In this document: positions 5,150 to 6,048 of the stretch, piece by piece
Numbering within the stretch: the stretch's first letter is position 1
Layout: each line of letters begins with the position of its first letter
Source of the DNA: CBDTYW01 sp965364735
GTDB taxonomy: Bacteria > Actinomycetota > Nitriliruptoria > Nitriliruptorales > Nitriliruptoraceae
Assembly (NCBI GenBank): GCA_965364735.1
Contig: CBDTYW010000229.1
Coordinates: forward strand, 1 to 6,048
Length of the DNA stretch: 6,048 nucleotides
Reading direction: 5' to 3'
Translations under genes and position numbers: made by a program
The notes under the pieces: model-generated
The model's input: the letters and a program-made list of their open reading frames with translations, nothing else
The model's database searches: none
What the model was told of the DNA's origin: nothing

Positions 5150-6048
5150 TCACTCGGTGACGAGGCCGAAGCGGGCGATCTCCGCGTCGGTCATCCAGTG
5201 CACGCCCGTCGAGGGCGCGGCGTTCTGGACGAACCAGTAGAACTCCTCGGAGGCGCCCATCTCGAGGTAGTAGGTGAGGAACTCGCGGTGGAGCGGGTGG
5301 CCCGGATCGACCTGTGCCCCGTCGGTGGGAACGCCGTCGATGTCGACCACCCACGAGTGCACGCCCAGCCGCGCGCCCGGCGCGAGCGAGCGCGCCGTCC
5401 CGGACAGCCACAGGCCCACGCCGCCGGATGCCGCCACACCCCCGACGGTGACCCGCGTGTCGAGTCCGGCCGCGCGGATGATCCGCCCGGCAGCGAACGT
5501 GGCCCGCTGGTCAACGGACCCGAGGACCTCGCGGAGCGCGACGGTGTGCAGCAGCGGCGTCGATCCTTCGTCAGGGTTGAGCAGCTCATGCAGCTTCAGC
5601 GGGAGTCGCCCACCGATCCGTCCGTTGACCTCCAGCACGCCCTGCACGACCTTCAGCTCGGCCGAGTCCGCGGAACAGACCGGCGGGGCGACCCGTTCGA
5701 GGGTGATCGTCATGCCCTCGCCGTCGCCGGAGATCGTCCGCCCGGACCAGGACAGCAGCCGCGAACCGATCTGGACGTCGGCGTCATAGCCGGAGAAGAT
5801 GGAGCCGTCGTCGAGGTCGACGCGTACGTCGCTGCCTGCACCACCGAGCGCTGGCGTGAGCCGGAGGCGGCCCCCGTCGAGCAGGAGGTCTGCGCTGGTT
5901 CGGCTGTCGTCGAGGCACCCGCCGAGGACGGGCAGCGTCACGTTGCCGACGGCGACCGCCCCGTACGGCGCTTGCGGGTTCGCGCCAGCCGTGCAGCCGC
6001 CGAGCAGGCTCGCGAGCAGGCCAAGACCGGCAGCACAGGACGTGGTCC
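5150..6048 (-). CDS. Predicted lipoprotein with ClpP/SppA-like domain, N-terminus cut by window edge
   Basis: I do not recognise a named gene. The frame is open from 6046 to the TGA at 5150-5152, giving 298 visible residues, and the true start lies beyond the right edge. A GTG at 5941 is in frame but is not the start. Upstream of it the frame reads a hydrophobic run ending LLASLLGGC, a lipobox with its Cys codon at 5993-5995, followed by TAGAN. This predicts signal peptidase II cleavage and anchoring outside the cytoplasm. Residues are counted from that Cys as 1. Residues about 1-110 are Gly/Asp-rich and unassigned, with Cys27 and Cys107 possibly forming a disulfide. Residues about 115-281 resemble the ClpP/crotonase fold. 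They include GRIIRAAGLDTRV (170-182), VAASGG with Ser190 placed like the catalytic Ser of ClpP or SppA, GVHSW with His213 23 residues later (25 in ClpP), and a final MTDAEIARFGLVTE like the ends of ClpP proteins. Closest family by memory is COG3904-type predicted periplasmic proteins. Activity is not established. Confidence 0.75.
   Translation of the reverse strand, partial: TTSCAAGLGLLASLLGGCTAGANPQAPYGAVAVGNVTLPVLGGCLDDSRTSADLLLDGGRLRLTPALGGAGSDVRVDLDDGSIFSGYDADVQIGSRLLSWSGRTISGDGEGMTITLERVAPPVCSADSAELKVVQGVLEVNGRIGGRLPLKLHELLNPDEGSTPLLHTVALREVLGSVDQRATFAAGRIIRAAGLDTRVTVGGVAASGGVGLWLSGTARSLAPGARLGVHSWVVDIDGVPTDGAQVDPGHPLHREFLTYYLEMGASEEFYWFVQNAAPSTGVHWMTDAEIARFGLVTE

Noticed and set aside
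5150..5941. Lipoprotein gene starting at the GTG at 5941
   Set aside because: The frame stays open to the window edge and encodes a hydrophobic segment with a lipobox Cys upstream of that GTG, so the real start is outside the window.

Overview
The window is GC-rich DNA with strongly GC-biased third codon positions. It carries the front part of a respiratory complex I (nuo) operon, read entirely on the minus strand: nuoA, nuoB, nuoC, nuoD, nuoH, then nuoI, which runs off the left edge. From protein wording recalled without a search, the subunits look most like the actinobacterial 'second' or short nuo clusters, such as the nuoA2-nuoN2 type of Streptomyces. An actinomycete-like organism, perhaps a deep-branching class such as Thermoleophilia, is the best guess. 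The taxonomy is inference.

Layout from right to left, which is the direction of transcription. Positions 6048-5150 hold a partial gene for a predicted lipoprotein with a ClpP/SppA-like fold; its start lies beyond the right edge. Positions 5149-4859 are non-coding and hold a perfect-stem hairpin just after the lipoprotein gene, a long imperfect inverted repeat, two 12-base palindromes, a weak promoter candidate and the nuoA ribosome binding site. Positions 4858-1 hold the six nuo genes. They are packed tightly: nuoA/nuoB overlap by 10 bases, nuoC/nuoD and nuoH/nuoI overlap by one base (TGATG), and nuoD/nuoH are 10 bases apart. Only nuoB and nuoC are separated, by 72 bases.

NuoB, C, D and I form the peripheral (hydrophilic) arm that carries electrons through two 4Fe-4S clusters in NuoI and cluster N2 in NuoB to quinone, bound between NuoD, NuoB, NuoH and NuoA. 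NuoA and NuoH form the membrane heel. The genes for the NADH-oxidising module (nuoE, nuoF, nuoG), which normally sit between nuoD and nuoH, are absent from that position. The enzyme may therefore take electrons from another donor, or those genes may lie elsewhere.

The most interesting points are: long Ala/Lys/Glu-rich C-terminal tails on both NuoC and NuoI, the NuoI tail ending in a distinct basic segment; replacement of the usual quinone-contacting Tyr of NuoD by Trp; an extra Cys beside a cluster N2 ligand in NuoB; and the adjacent ClpP-like lipoprotein. No RNA genes, mobile elements or CRISPR arrays were seen.
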